A DNA stretch of 64,000 nt from Luidia sarsii (lineage: Eukaryota; Echinodermata; Asteroidea; Paxillosida; Luidiidae): the NCBI GenBank assembly GCA_949987565.1, contig OX465119.1:12444897-12508896 (forward strand), given 5' to 3'. Shown in pieces: positions 63,672 to 64,000 of the stretch (within the stretch, counting starts at the first letter, position 1; every line of letters begins with the position of its first letter). Position numbers and translations under genes: made by a program. A model generated the notes under the pieces. The model made no database searches. It saw only the letters and a list, made by a program, of their open reading frames with translations, and was not told the DNA's origin.

Positions 63672-64000
63672 GATTGCCTGCCTGCCTGCCTGCCCTGCCT
63701 GCCCTGCCCTGCCCTGCCCTGCCCTTCCCTGCCCTGTCCTGCCCTGCCCTGTCCTGCCCTGCCCTGCCCTGCCCTGCCCTGCCCTGCCCTGCCCTGCCCT
63801 GCCCTGCCCTGCCCTGCCCTGCCCTGTCCTGCCCTGCCCTGTCCTGTTCTGTCCTGTCCTGCCTGCCTTGTCCTGTCCTGCATGCCTTGTCCTGTTCTGT
63901 CCTGCCTTGTCCTGCCCTGCCCTGCCCTGCCCTGTTCTGTCCTCCCCTGTCCTGTCATGTCCTGCCTGCCTGCCTTGTCCTGTCCTGCCTGCCTTGTCCT
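63672..64000 (+). repeat. Pentanucleotide (CCCTG)n microsatellite at the window end
   Basis: CCTGC, CCCTG and TCCTG units from about 63672 to the last base; it continues beyond the window. The reverse strand gives a spurious Gln/Gly/Arg/Ala-rich frame. Confidence 0.95.

Noticed and set aside
63413..63958. Gln/Gly/Arg/Ala-rich frame at the window end
   Set aside because: Translation of a (CCCTG)n microsatellite.

Overview
The window looks like nuclear DNA of an invertebrate animal. Its genes are split by GT-AG introns, non-coding sequence dominates, and interspersed repeats, simple repeats and small transposons are very dense. The gene content and the style of short interspersed elements suggest a marine invertebrate, perhaps a non-vertebrate deuterostome; that placement is inference. 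No bacterial, organellar or viral gene was recognised.

Three protein-coding loci can be supported. (1) On the plus strand, 8032-17571 is a complete six-exon beta-1,4-galactosyltransferase of the B4GALT5/6 type (360 residues when the exons are joined; every junction is in frame with GT/AG ends). (2) At 1411-1558 is the terminal exon of a second, tandem B4GALT paralogue whose earlier exons lie before the window. (3) On the minus strand, 39557-23414 is a complete three-coding-exon Shab/Kv2 voltage-gated potassium channel (1188 residues). The B4GALT and Shab genes converge, with about 5.8 kb between their stop codons. The galactosyltransferase should act in the Golgi on glycolipids or glycoproteins and the channel in the plasma membrane of excitable cells; nothing suggests a shared pathway.

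Layout: 1-8 kb holds a foldback element, the paralogue exon, Penelope-like remnants and an 11-bp minisatellite of 1.2 kb that ends just before the B4GALT start codon. 8-17.6 kb is the B4GALT gene with repeat-filled introns. 17.6-23.4 kb is intergenic, with a LINE tail and several inverted-repeat elements. 23.4-39.6 kb is Shab. 39.6-64 kb has no recognised gene and consists of simple repeats, tRNA-like SINE heads, MITEs and Penelope-like fragments.

The most distinctive non-coding content is a layered repeat landscape. It includes a MITE family (13 copies plus a fragment, two size classes) with ends GTGACCCGGCACA and 4-bp A/T-only target duplications. It also includes a Penelope-like family whose tail carries a hammerhead-like GAAACGTC motif and forms recurrent head-to-head pairs. 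Many insertions are nested, which gives a relative order of activity. A roughly 1-kb inverted duplication (30.8-31.8 kb and 61.4-62.4 kb) brackets the 5' half of Shab. Beyond about 40 kb most open reading frames are simple-repeat artefacts.
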